Source of the DNA: Aeromonas caviae
GTDB lineage: Bacteria > Pseudomonadota > Gammaproteobacteria > Enterobacterales > Aeromonadaceae
Assembly: GCF_000819785.1 (NCBI RefSeq)
Contig: NZ_CDBK01000100.1
Location: forward strand, 17,515 to 81,514
Direction: 5' to 3'
DNA length: 64,000 bases
This document shows positions 52,616 to 60,786 of the stretch, one piece after another. A program made the position numbers and the translations under genes. The notes under the pieces are model-generated. The model saw only the letters and a list, made by a program, of their open reading frames with translations. It ran no database searches and was not told the origin of the DNA. The stretch's first letter is position 1, and each line of letters opens with the position of its first letter.

Positions 52616-53962
52616 ATGCAGACTCAATCCCACGCGGGCCCGGGCTCCCTCTTCGCCCTGACCTGGCCACTGTTCATCGATCTGGCCCTTCACTTTCTGA
52701 CCGGGGCCCTCAACACCTTCATGGTGGGCCACGTCTCCTATCAGGGGGTGGCGGCCCTCGCGGTGGGCAACCAGGTCTTCGATCTCGCCATCACCCTGTT
52801 CAGCTTCGTCAGCATCGGCACCAGCGTGGTGATCACCCAGTATTTGGGGGCGGGAGACAAGGAAAAAGCCCGCGTCGTCATCCACACCGCCATCGGTTTC
52901 AACCTGCTGGTGGGACTGGTGGCCGCGGTCGGCGTCATGGCGGGGGCCGGCACCATGCTGGCGCTGATGAACCTGCCTGCCCACCTGATGAGCGACGGCA
53001 GCCTCTACCTGCAGATCATCGGGCTTTGCCTGCTGCCGGAGGCGGCGGCCCTCTGTCTGGCCGCCACCCTGCGTGCCCACGGCCACACCCGCCAGGCCAT
53101 GTACGTGACCCTCATCGTCAACCTCATCACCTTCGTCGGCAACCTGCTGCTGCTCTATGGCTGGTTCGGCCTGCCCCAGCTCGGGGTCGCCGGGGTCGCC
53201 ATCAGCACGGTGGCGGGGCGCATCGTCGGGGTGGTGCTGCTGGTATGGCTGGTGGCGCGCAAGACCGGCATCCGGCTGCGTCTGCCCGAGATCGTCCGCC
53301 CAAGCCGCGCCATGCTGGACAAGGTGCTGCACATCGGGCTGCCGGCGGCGGGGGAGAACCTCTCCTGGATGCTGCAGTTCATGGTGGTGACCGCCTTCGT
53401 CGGCCTGCTCGGCGACAAGGCGCTGGCGACCCAGTCCTACTTCTTCCAGATCTGCCTGTTCATCCTGCTGTTCGGCCTCTCCATCGGCCTTGGCAACGAG
53501 ATCATCATCGGCCACCTGGCGGGGGCCCGACGCTTCGATCAGGCCTATCGCCAACTGATGAAGAGCCTGAAACTCGGCCTCATCGTCACCGCCGCCATCG
53601 CCATCGCCGCCGCCCTGAACGGCCGCGCCATCATCAGCCTGTTCACCGACGACGCCGACATCATCACCCAGGTGGCGCAGCTCTTCCTCATCAGCCTCAT
53701 CCTCGAACCCGGTCGCACCTTCAATCTGGTGGTGATCAACGCCCTGCGCGCCACCGGGGATGCCCGTTTCCCGCTCTACATGGCGCTCGTCTCCATGTGG
53801 GGCATTGCCGTTCCCCTGGCCTATTTCCTTGGTATCATGCAGGGCTATGGCCTGGTAGGCATCTGGCTGGCCCTCGCCTGCGACGAGTGGGTGCGCGGTC
53901 TGGCCATGTTCTGGCGCTGGCGCAGTCGTCGCTGGCAAAACAAAATTCTTGTCGAAACATAA
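52616..53962 (+). CDS. MATE-family efflux transporter
   Basis: A 448-residue inner-membrane exporter with twelve membrane segments in two bundles. Diagnostic MATE sequence includes FMVGHVSYQGVAALAVGNQV near residue 40, SIGTSVVITQYLGAGDKEKA near 70, GLPAAGENLSWMLQFMVVTA near 240 and LGNEIIIGHLAGARRFDQAY near 290. MATE proteins expel drugs or metabolites using Na+ or H+; substrate unknown. It begins about 120 bases after the SulP gene and 11 bases before a secreted-protein gene, which may be co-transcribed with it. Confidence 0.9.
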   Translation: MQTQSHAGPGSLFALTWPLFIDLALHFLTGALNTFMVGHVSYQGVAALAVGNQVFDLAITLFSFVSIGTSVVITQYLGAGDKEKARVVIHTAIGFNLLVGLVAAVGVMAGAGTMLALMNLPAHLMSDGSLYLQIIGLCLLPEAAALCLAATLRAHGHTRQAMYVTLIVNLITFVGNLLLLYGWFGLPQLGVAGVAISTVAGRIVGVVLLVWLVARKTGIRLRLPEIVRPSRAMLDKVLHIGLPAAGENLSWMLQFMVVTAFVGLLGDKALATQSYFFQICLFILLFGLSIGLGNEIIIGHLAGARRFDQAYRQLMKSLKLGLIVTAAIAIAAALNGRAIISLFTDDADIITQVAQLFLISLILEPGRTFNLVVINALRATGDARFPLYMALVSMWGIAVPLAYFLGIMQGYGLVGIWLALACDEWVRGLAMFWRWRSRRWQNKILVET

Positions 53963-53973
53963 GCGGAATCACC

Positions 53974-54564
53974 ATGAAGAAAATCGGACTCTTGTTGACG
54001 GCCATCCTGCTCAGCCCGCTCGCCATGGCGCAAACCGCCCCGGCGACCCCCAAGGCGCAGGCTCCCCAGACCTGGTATGTGGCCCCCATCGTCATCGACG
54101 AGACCAGCGAAGCCCAGAAGGCCCTGACCAAGGAGTTCACGGCCCAGATGATCAAGACCATCAAGATCAACGAGTACCAGACCGGCAAGGCGGTGGGCAA
54201 GACCAAATCGCCCAAGTGGCTGATCCGCACCAAGCTGATGCCCGCAAGCCAAGAGCCTCTGGTCGGCAAGAAGCACCCGCAGGGCCTCACCTATGGCAAG
54301 GGCATCCCCACCCAGGAGATCGTCGGCGAGCTCATCATGAACGGCACACTGGTGGCCCACATCGGTCAGGGCTGGCGCGAACCCATCGTCCCGGGCACAC
54401 CGGTGGCGGAGAAGATCTCCATCGCCAACTACCAGTACGCCATCGGCAACGAAGCCAAGGCGCCGGATCTGGAAGAGCTGGCGGCGCAGATCGGTTTCGA
54501 GGCGGGCAAGGTGATTGCCAGAGACGGCAAGCCCCTGCCCGAGAAGAAAAAGAAAAAAGAGTAA
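53974..54564 (+). CDS. Secreted protein of unknown function with lysine-rich tail
   Basis: A 196-residue protein with signal peptide MKKIGLLLTAILLSPLAMAQ cleaved after AMA. The mature part starts with an Ala/Pro/Gln stretch, then PQTWYVAPIVIDETSEAQKA and a domain that alternates beta and helix, and ends in EKKKKKE. I do not recognise the family. The start ATG is in an AAGCGGAATCACC context. The frame stays open far upstream, overlapping the MATE gene, but only the signal-peptide start makes sense. It follows the MATE gene by 11 bases. The Lys-rich C-terminus might bind anionic envelope material. Confidence 0.75.
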   Translation: MKKIGLLLTAILLSPLAMAQTAPATPKAQAPQTWYVAPIVIDETSEAQKALTKEFTAQMIKTIKINEYQTGKAVGKTKSPKWLIRTKLMPASQEPLVGKKHPQGLTYGKGIPTQEIVGELIMNGTLVAHIGQGWREPIVPGTPVAEKISIANYQYAIGNEAKAPDLEELAAQIGFEAGKVIARDGKPLPEKKKKKE

Positions 54565-54840
54565 ACGGCTCACCCGTTTCCAGTCAGGGGCCTCGCGCCC
54601 CTTTCTGTTGCCCGCCCCGTAGCAGACCCCCTCTCCCGAATGTGAAGCGGATCCCGCTTCTTTCCTCTGCTGCCCCAGGGTCAGCAGGCAATCATCTTGT
54701 AATTCAAACAGTTAAAAATCGCCCTTCCCATGCAGCAAATCCGTGGCCCCGAATTGGATCGGGATCACGTTTCTCCCCGGCAGTAAGGGGTACTTTGGTC
54801 TTGCAGGCACAATCAAACGACAACAAGGAGGCTTCATTAC

Positions 54841-55056
54841 ATGTTTCCGGAGTACAGAGATCTCATCTCGAAACTGAAGAGCAGTGATGTCCATTTCCAG
54901 AAGAAGTTTGACTTGCACAACGACCTGGATGCGGAGATCAGAAAGCTGGAGAAACACCACGCCAGCGACTACAGCTCCGAGGTGAAGGATCTGAAAAAAC
55001 AGAAACTTAAACTGAAAGAGGAGATATACGACATCCTCAAACAACATCCACACTAG
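54841..55056 (+). CDS. ydcH: YdcH/DUF465 family protein
   Basis: A short, highly charged helical protein of 71 residues, belonging to DUF465 (YdcH). The helical hairpin pattern is clear: MFPEYRDLISKLKSSDVHFQ, then LHNDLDAEIRKLEKH, and finally the basic LKKQKLKLKEEIYDILK. Function is unknown. The ATG is preceded by ACAAGGAGGCTTCATTAC, a very good Shine-Dalgarno though a little far away. It is monocistronic, with a terminator after it. The 276 bases before it contain no gene. Confidence 0.85.
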   Translation: MFPEYRDLISKLKSSDVHFQKKFDLHNDLDAEIRKLEKHHASDYSSEVKDLKKQKLKLKEEIYDILKQHPH

Positions 55057-55095
55057 ACGCCTCGACGAATACCTGGATAAGCAACTTATCCTGCC

Positions 55096-55120
55096 AGCCC
55101 GGCCCGACGCCGGGCTTTTT
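55096..55120 (+). terminator. Terminator of ydcH
   Basis: An 8-bp stem, agcccggc/gccgggct, with a 5-base loop runs into five T, about 40 bases after the stop. Confidence 0.88.
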
Positions 55121-55172
55121 GTTGGCCGCCCCAAGGCGCGGCAACGGCCACTTCCCTTGGCACCGGAAAACG

Positions 55173-55193
55173 AAGCGGGCCAATGGCCCGCTT
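55173..55193 (-). terminator. Hairpin at the end of the pyruvate oxidoreductase operon
   Basis: A 9-bp stem, aagcgggcc/ggcccgctt, with a 3-base loop lies 25 bases beyond the minus-strand stop at 55218. It probably ends the operon, although the T run is short. Confidence 0.7.
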
Positions 55194-55217
55194 TCTCATA
55201 CCGATTTCATCCCATCC

Positions 55218-58200
55218 TCACACCGGCGGATGGAAATGGCTGGCCTCGCGGGTGGCCATCTCCTCGTAGGTGGCCCACTTCTGCCACGCCACTTGTTGCG
55301 CCACCTGCATCAGCCGCTCGGCCTCCTGTGGATGGCTCTGGGCCAGCACCCGATAACGGGTCTCCTCCTGCCGATATTCGGCAAGGGGGATGGAGGGGCG
55401 CAGGCTGTCGAGGCTGAAGGGGTTCTGCCCGGCGCTGCGCAGTACCGGGTTGTAGCGCATCAGCGGCCAGTGGCCCGAATCGACCGCACGCTTCTGTTGG
55501 GCCAATCCCTGCTCCATGTCGATGCCGTGGGCGATGCAGTGGCTGTAGGCGATGATAAGGGACGGGCCCGGATAGGCTTCCGCTTCCCGCAAGGCCTGTA
55601 GCGCCTGCTGCGGGTTGGCACCAAAGGCGATGCGGGCAACATAGACGTTGCCGTAGGAGATGGCCTGCAACGCCACATCCTTCTTGGCCAGCGCCTTGCC
55701 CCCCGCCGCGAACTTGGCGACGGCACCGAGCGGGGTCGATTTCGACATCTGACCGCCGGTGTTGGAGTAGACCTCGGTATCCATCACCAGCACGTTCACG
55801 TCGCGGCCGGAGGCGAGCACATGGTCGAGCCCCGCCGAGCCGATGTCATAGGCCCAGCCATCGCCGCCCACTATCCAGACCGAGCGGCGCACCAGCTGAT
55901 CAATCAAGGAGAGCAGCTCGCGAGCCTTGCCGGATTTCACCTCTTCCAGCCGCTCCCGCACTTGCGCGACCCGGGTACGCTGGGCGCGGATCTCCGATTC
56001 CAGCCGCTGCGGGGCGCTAATCAGGGTATCGACCAGCTCTGCGCCCAGCTCCCCCTTCATCACTTCGAGAGCCGCCACCGCCTGACCGTGATGCTGATCG
56101 GCGGTGAGGCGAAAACCAAAGCCAAACTCGGCGTTGTCCTCAAACAATGAGTTCGACCAGGCCGGCCCCTTCCCTTCGCCGTTCTTGGCCCAGGGGGTGG
56201 TCGGCAGGTTGCCACCGTAGATGGAGGAGCAGCCGGTGGCGTTGGCCACCAGCATGCGATCCCCAAACAGCTGGGTCAGCAACTTGAGGTACGGGGTCTC
56301 GCCACAGCCGGCGCAGGCACCGGAGAACTCGAACAGGGGTTCGAGGAACTGGGTGCCGCGCACCGTGGAGAAATCCACCCGCTCGCGGGCAGGCCACGGC
56401 AGGCTCTCGAACCAGCGCAGCGCCTGCTTCTGACCAGCCAGATGGGGGGCCTTGTCCATCATGGCGATGGCGCGCTCACTTTCATGGCTCTCATCCGCTC
56501 CGGCCCGCACCGGACAGGCCTGCACGCACTGGCCACAACCGGTGCAATCTTCCGGATAGAGCTGCAGGGTGTAGCGGCTGTCGGGGAAGCCCCTGGCGGT
56601 GACGGGTACCGACTGCGCCGCCTCGGGGGCGGTCGCCAGCCAGTCCTGATGGTAGAACTTGGCCCGCAGCGCCGCGTGGGGGCAGACAAAGACGCAGTTG
56701 CCGCACTGGATGCAGATATCCGAATGCCAAATCGGGATCTCGCGGGCGATATCCCGCTTCTCGAAACGGCTGGTGGCAGTGGGGTAAGTGCCATCCACCG
56801 GCAGCATGGAGACAGGGATCAGATCGCCGCGCCCCGCCAGCATCGGGCCTGTGACCCGCTGGACAAACTCGCTGCCGCCCGGCGCCAGCGGCTGCGGGTA
56901 ATCGCTGATCTGCTCGTCACCGGCCGGGATGACCACCCGGTGCAGATGAGCCAGGGTGTCATCCACCGCCGCAAAGTTGCGCGCCACCACCTCGGGCCCC
57001 TTGCGGGCATAGCTCTTCTCGATGCTCTCCTTGATAAGGGCGATAGCCTCGTCCCGCGGCAAGATGCCGGCCAGCGCGAAGAAGCAGGTCTGCATGATGG
57101 TGTTGATGCGATTGCCCATGCCGTTGCGCTCGGCCACCCGATCCCCATCGATGCAGTAGAGGCGGATATTGAGGGCGCGAATACGGGCGCGCAGCCGCTC
57201 GGGCAGCTCGGCCCAGACCCGCTCAGGCTCATAGGGAGCATTGAGCAGCAGGGTCGCCCCTTCGGCGGCATGTTCCAGCAGATCCACTGACTCGACAAAG
57301 CCCCACTGGTGGCAGCCGATAAAGCTCGCCTGCTCGATAAGCCAGGGGGCGTCGATGGGCTCGGGGCCAAAGCGCAGGTGGGAGACGGTGCGCGAGCCCG
57401 ACTTCTTGGAGTCGTAGACGAAGTAGCCCTGAGCGTGGAACCCCTCCAGCTCGCCGATGATCTTGATGCTGTTCTTGTTGGCGCCCACCGTGCCGTCGGC
57501 GCCCAGGCCGAAGAAGAGCGCCCGCACCCGGCTGGCAGGCTCCAGATCGCCGATGGGGTGCCAGGCCAGACTGAGGCCCGACACATCATCGACGATCCCC
57601 ACCGTAAAGCGCGGACGCGGCGCATCGGATGCCAGCTCCTCGAACACCGCCGCGCACATGGCAGGGGTGAACTCCTTGGAAGAGAGGCCATAGCGACCGC
57701 CACTGAGCCACGGCAGCCGCTTGATAAGGCCGCGCTGCAAACCGTCGATCAGCGCGCTCTGCACATCCAGCAGCAGCGGCTCGCCCCCTGCCCCCGGCTC
57801 CTTGGTGCGATCCAGCACCGCCATGCGCCGCACGCTCGCGGGCAGCGCATCGAGCAGCGCCTGCACCGGGAAGGGACGATAGAGGCGAATGACCAGTACC
57901 CCGGTCTTGCGATCCTGCCGGTTGAGCCAATCCACGGTGGTGCGGGCGGTGGCCGCTCCCGAGCCCATCAGCACGATCACATCGGTGGCATCGGGTGCGC
58001 CGTGGTACTCCACCAGCCGGTAGTGGCGGCCGGTCAGCTCGCCGAGGCTCTCCATGCACTGCTGCACCCGGGCCGGTACCGCCTCGTAGAAGGGGTTGAC
58101 GCTCTCGCGGGACTGGAAATAGGTATCCGGGTTCTGGGCGGTGCCACGCATCACCGGATGATCCGGGTTGAGGGCCCGGGCGCGATGGGCGCGCACCCAG

Positions 58201-58793
58201 TCGTTGTCGATCAGCGCCCGAATTTCATCTTTATGCAGCGTGACTATCTTGTTCACCTCGTGGGAGGTACGGAACCCGTCGAAGAAGTGGATAAAGGGCA
58301 CCCGGCACTGCAGGGTGACGCTGTGGGCGACCAGGGCCAGGTCCTGCGCCTCCTGCACCGAGCCGGAGGCGAGCATGGCAAAGCCGGTGCTGCGCGCCGC
58401 CATCACATCCTGATGGTCGCCAAAGATCGACAGCCCCTGCGCCGCCAAGGATCGGGCCGCCACATGGAACACCGCCGAAGTCAGTTCACCGGCGATCTTG
58501 TACATGTTGGGCAGCATCAGCATCAGCCCCTGACTGGCGGTGAAGGTGGTGGCGAGCGCCCCCGCCTGCAGGGCGCCGTGTACCGTGCCGGCCGCCCCCC
58601 CTTCACTCTGCATCTCCACCACCGTGGGGATGTTGCCCCACAGGTTGGTCTGCCCCTGTGCCGCCCAGGCATCGGCCAGTTCGGCCATGGTCGAGCTCGG
58701 GGTGATGGGATAGATGGCACACACTTCGCTCAGCTGGTACGCCACCCGGGCCGCGGCTTCGTTGCCGTCAACCATGATCAGTTCATGTTTCAT
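55218..58793 (-). CDS. nifJ: Pyruvate:ferredoxin (flavodoxin) oxidoreductase
   Basis: Oxidatively decarboxylates pyruvate to acetyl-CoA, passing electrons to flavodoxin or ferredoxin. The single 1191-residue chain has all domains in order: TPP-pyrimidine domain I (DGNEAAARVAYQLSEVCAIY; YPITPSSTMAE), domain II, gamma domain (FFGLGADGTVGANKNSIKII near 430), two [4Fe-4S] clusters at CIQCGNCVFVCPHAA and CTGCGQCVQACP (about 690 and 745), and the TPP domain with CAGCGETPYLKLLTQLFGDR and GDGWAYDIGSAGLDHVL. The ATG at 58793 overlaps the stop of the upstream reductase gene by 4 bases. Flavodoxin encoded at 19613 is a possible partner. Confidence 0.95.
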   Translation of the reverse strand: MKHELIMVDGNEAAARVAYQLSEVCAIYPITPSSTMAELADAWAAQGQTNLWGNIPTVVEMQSEGGAAGTVHGALQAGALATTFTASQGLMLMLPNMYKIAGELTSAVFHVAARSLAAQGLSIFGDHQDVMAARSTGFAMLASGSVQEAQDLALVAHSVTLQCRVPFIHFFDGFRTSHEVNKIVTLHKDEIRALIDNDWVRAHRARALNPDHPVMRGTAQNPDTYFQSRESVNPFYEAVPARVQQCMESLGELTGRHYRLVEYHGAPDATDVIVLMGSGAATARTTVDWLNRQDRKTGVLVIRLYRPFPVQALLDALPASVRRMAVLDRTKEPGAGGEPLLLDVQSALIDGLQRGLIKRLPWLSGGRYGLSSKEFTPAMCAAVFEELASDAPRPRFTVGIVDDVSGLSLAWHPIGDLEPASRVRALFFGLGADGTVGANKNSIKIIGELEGFHAQGYFVYDSKKSGSRTVSHLRFGPEPIDAPWLIEQASFIGCHQWGFVESVDLLEHAAEGATLLLNAPYEPERVWAELPERLRARIRALNIRLYCIDGDRVAERNGMGNRINTIMQTCFFALAGILPRDEAIALIKESIEKSYARKGPEVVARNFAAVDDTLAHLHRVVIPAGDEQISDYPQPLAPGGSEFVQRVTGPMLAGRGDLIPVSMLPVDGTYPTATSRFEKRDIAREIPIWHSDICIQCGNCVFVCPHAALRAKFYHQDWLATAPEAAQSVPVTARGFPDSRYTLQLYPEDCTGCGQCVQACPVRAGADESHESERAIAMMDKAPHLAGQKQALRWFESLPWPARERVDFSTVRGTQFLEPLFEFSGACAGCGETPYLKLLTQLFGDRMLVANATGCSSIYGGNLPTTPWAKNGEGKGPAWSNSLFEDNAEFGFGFRLTADQHHGQAVAALEVMKGELGAELVDTLISAPQRLESEIRAQRTRVAQVRERLEEVKSGKARELLSLIDQLVRRSVWIVGGDGWAYDIGSAGLDHVLASGRDVNVLVMDTEVYSNTGGQMSKSTPLGAVAKFAAGGKALAKKDVALQAISYGNVYVARIAFGANPQQALQALREAEAYPGPSLIIAYSHCIAHGIDMEQGLAQQKRAVDSGHWPLMRYNPVLRSAGQNPFSLDSLRPSIPLAEYRQEETRYRVLAQSHPQEAERLMQVAQQVAWQKWATYEEMATREASHFHPPV

Positions 58794-60436
58794 TGGAACT
58801 CCTCCGGTTGGCGCAACTCGATGGCGTGGCAGGGACACTGGTCGTGGCAGGCACCGCAGCCGGTGCAGCGCTCGGCATCCACCCGATACCCCAGACCCGG
58901 CCCCAACTTGGCGATGGCCTGCTCGGGGCAACTGCCATAGCAGCCGTCGCACTCGAAGCAATTGCCGCAGGAGTAACAACGCGCCGCCTCGTAACGGGCG
59001 GCCACCTCATCCAGCCCGCCGATGATCTCGCCAAAGTCGTCCCGCGCCCACGCCGGTTTGACCGGCTGACTGCTGGCCGGCGCCTGGGTCTGGAACCAGA
59101 GCTGCAACTGCTCCGGCCCCACCAATGAATAGGAAAGCGGTTTGTGGTAGAGGCGACCGCGCAGCCAGGCATCCATATGGCGCGCCGCCTTCTTGCCGTG
59201 GCCGGTGGCGATGGTGACGGTGCGCTCGGAGGGCACCATGTCGCCGCCCGCAAACAGACCCGGCACATCCGTCATCAGGTTCTCGCCAACCTGTACTACT
59301 CCCTCCTTGTTGACCCGCACGCCGGGGATGCTCTCCAACACGCTCAAGTCCACCTCCTGACCCAGCGCCAGAATGAGGGAGTCCGCTTCGAGGGTTTCAA
59401 ACTGGCCGGTGGGCACCGGCTTGCCCTCGGCATCCAGCGCCATCACCTCCACTTCGATGTTGGTGCTGTCGAGCTGGCGGATGGTGCGCAGCCAGTTGAT
59501 CTTGATCCCCTCCTCCTCGGCCTCATCGGCTTCAAAGGCGTGAGCCGGCATATGGTCCCGGTCGCGGCGGTAGATGATTATCGCCTCCTCGACCCCGAGG
59601 CGACGAGCGGTACGGGCCGCATCCATGGCGGTGTTGCCGCCGCCGTAGATGGCCACCCGCCGTCCCAGTTTTGGCGGTGGCAGTCCTTTCTCTTCGGCCA
59701 GACTCGCCTGTTCTAGGAAGCTCACCGCATCGAGGATCTTGCCCGCCTCCCGGGCCGGAATGTCGACCCGCTTGGCCAGATGGGCGCCGATGGCCATGAA
59801 GACGGCGTCAAAGCCCCCCTCGTCGCGCTCGCACAGCACATCCTCCACCTTGTGGTTGAGGGTCAGCGTCACCCCGGCCGCCACGATGCGGGCCACCTCC
59901 CGATCCAGCACATCGCGAGGCAGGCGGTAAGCGGGAATGCCGAAACGCAGCATGCCGCCCGCCAGCGGCCCCGCTTCGCGGATCTCCACCTGATGGCCGA
60001 GCCGATTGAGGTGCCAGGCGCAGGAGAGGCCGGAGGGACCGGCACCGATCACCAGCACCTTCTTGCCGCTGGCGGGTGCGGGGGGCACAGGCTGCCAGCC
60101 CCGGGCCAGCGCCTCGTCGCCGAGGAAGCGCTCGATAGCGTGGATGGAGACGGCATCATCCACCTGGGCACGGTTGCAGGCCGTTTCGCAGGGGTGATAA
60201 CAGACCCGCCCGTGGACTGCAGGCAGGGGATTTTCTTCGATGAGGCGCTGCCAGGCCGCTTCAAAGCGGCCCGCTTCGGCCAGGGCAAGCCAGGCCTGGA
60301 TGTTCTCGCCAGCCGGGCAGGCATGGTTGCAAGGTGGCAGGGCCGGCCGCCAGACGGGCAGCCGGGTGCGAACCGGGCCTGTTCCCGTTTTCTGGGAGAG
60401 ATCCGGCTGTGGGGTCATATCCAGTTGTTTGCTCAT
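58790..60436 (-). CDS. GltD-like FAD/NAD(P)H oxidoreductase with C-terminal ferredoxin domain
   Basis: A 548-residue protein resembling glutamate-synthase small subunit. The N-terminal Cys motif is CNHACPAGENIQAW with CYHPCETACNRA for [4Fe-4S] clusters; FAD site VLVIGAGPSGLSCAWHL near 130; NAD(P)H site VAIYGGGNTAMDAARTARRL near 275; second FAD motif LFAGGDMVPSE near 400. After about residue 480 it adds a ferredoxin-like tail with CYSCGNCFECDGCYGSCPEQ and CTGCGACHDQCPCHAI. It overlaps nifJ by 4 bases, so it probably exchanges electrons between NAD(P)H and the pyruvate oxidoreductase. The start at 60436 is chosen over one further upstream. Confidence 0.88.
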   Translation of the reverse strand: MSKQLDMTPQPDLSQKTGTGPVRTRLPVWRPALPPCNHACPAGENIQAWLALAEAGRFEAAWQRLIEENPLPAVHGRVCYHPCETACNRAQVDDAVSIHAIERFLGDEALARGWQPVPPAPASGKKVLVIGAGPSGLSCAWHLNRLGHQVEIREAGPLAGGMLRFGIPAYRLPRDVLDREVARIVAAGVTLTLNHKVEDVLCERDEGGFDAVFMAIGAHLAKRVDIPAREAGKILDAVSFLEQASLAEEKGLPPPKLGRRVAIYGGGNTAMDAARTARRLGVEEAIIIYRRDRDHMPAHAFEADEAEEEGIKINWLRTIRQLDSTNIEVEVMALDAEGKPVPTGQFETLEADSLILALGQEVDLSVLESIPGVRVNKEGVVQVGENLMTDVPGLFAGGDMVPSERTVTIATGHGKKAARHMDAWLRGRLYHKPLSYSLVGPEQLQLWFQTQAPASSQPVKPAWARDDFGEIIGGLDEVAARYEAARCYSCGNCFECDGCYGSCPEQAIAKLGPGLGYRVDAERCTGCGACHDQCPCHAIELRQPEEFQ

Positions 60437-60585
60437 ACATTGCTTTCTTCTTTTTGTGTGACAGGCCCCATCCGAATGCACTTGATACCGTGTTGCCTGG
60501 GCAGACGGTGGCTGGAGAGGGAAGAAGCGAAAGCGTCAGAAACTGGAAGCTGGCTCGATGATGGGCCGTTTTTTGTACGACATGG

Positions 60586-60599
60586 TGGATCAGGATCAA
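60586..60599 (-). promoter_or_regulatory. FNR/Anr box upstream of the pyruvate oxidoreductase operon
   Basis: On the minus strand TTGATCCTGATCCA matches TTGAT-N4-ATCAA in 9 of 10 defined positions. A possible -10 (CATCAT) at 60558-60563 implies transcription start near 60551, placing the box centre 41.5 bases upstream, the classic position for FNR activation. Confidence 0.7.
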
Positions 60600-60786
60600 T
60601 AAATGTTGCGCTTTATGGGTCGCCCCCTTCACAACCGGATCCCCGTCACACCCCGCAGCCATTCGGGCCTGTCGCCCGAGCCCCCTCGCCGCCCTCGACG
60701 TGGGCAGCAGGAGAAGATTGCCGCCCGGGACAGGAATCGTTATCTTCCCCTCTTCACAGGAATCGCCACAGCACAAGGACCAGGAC

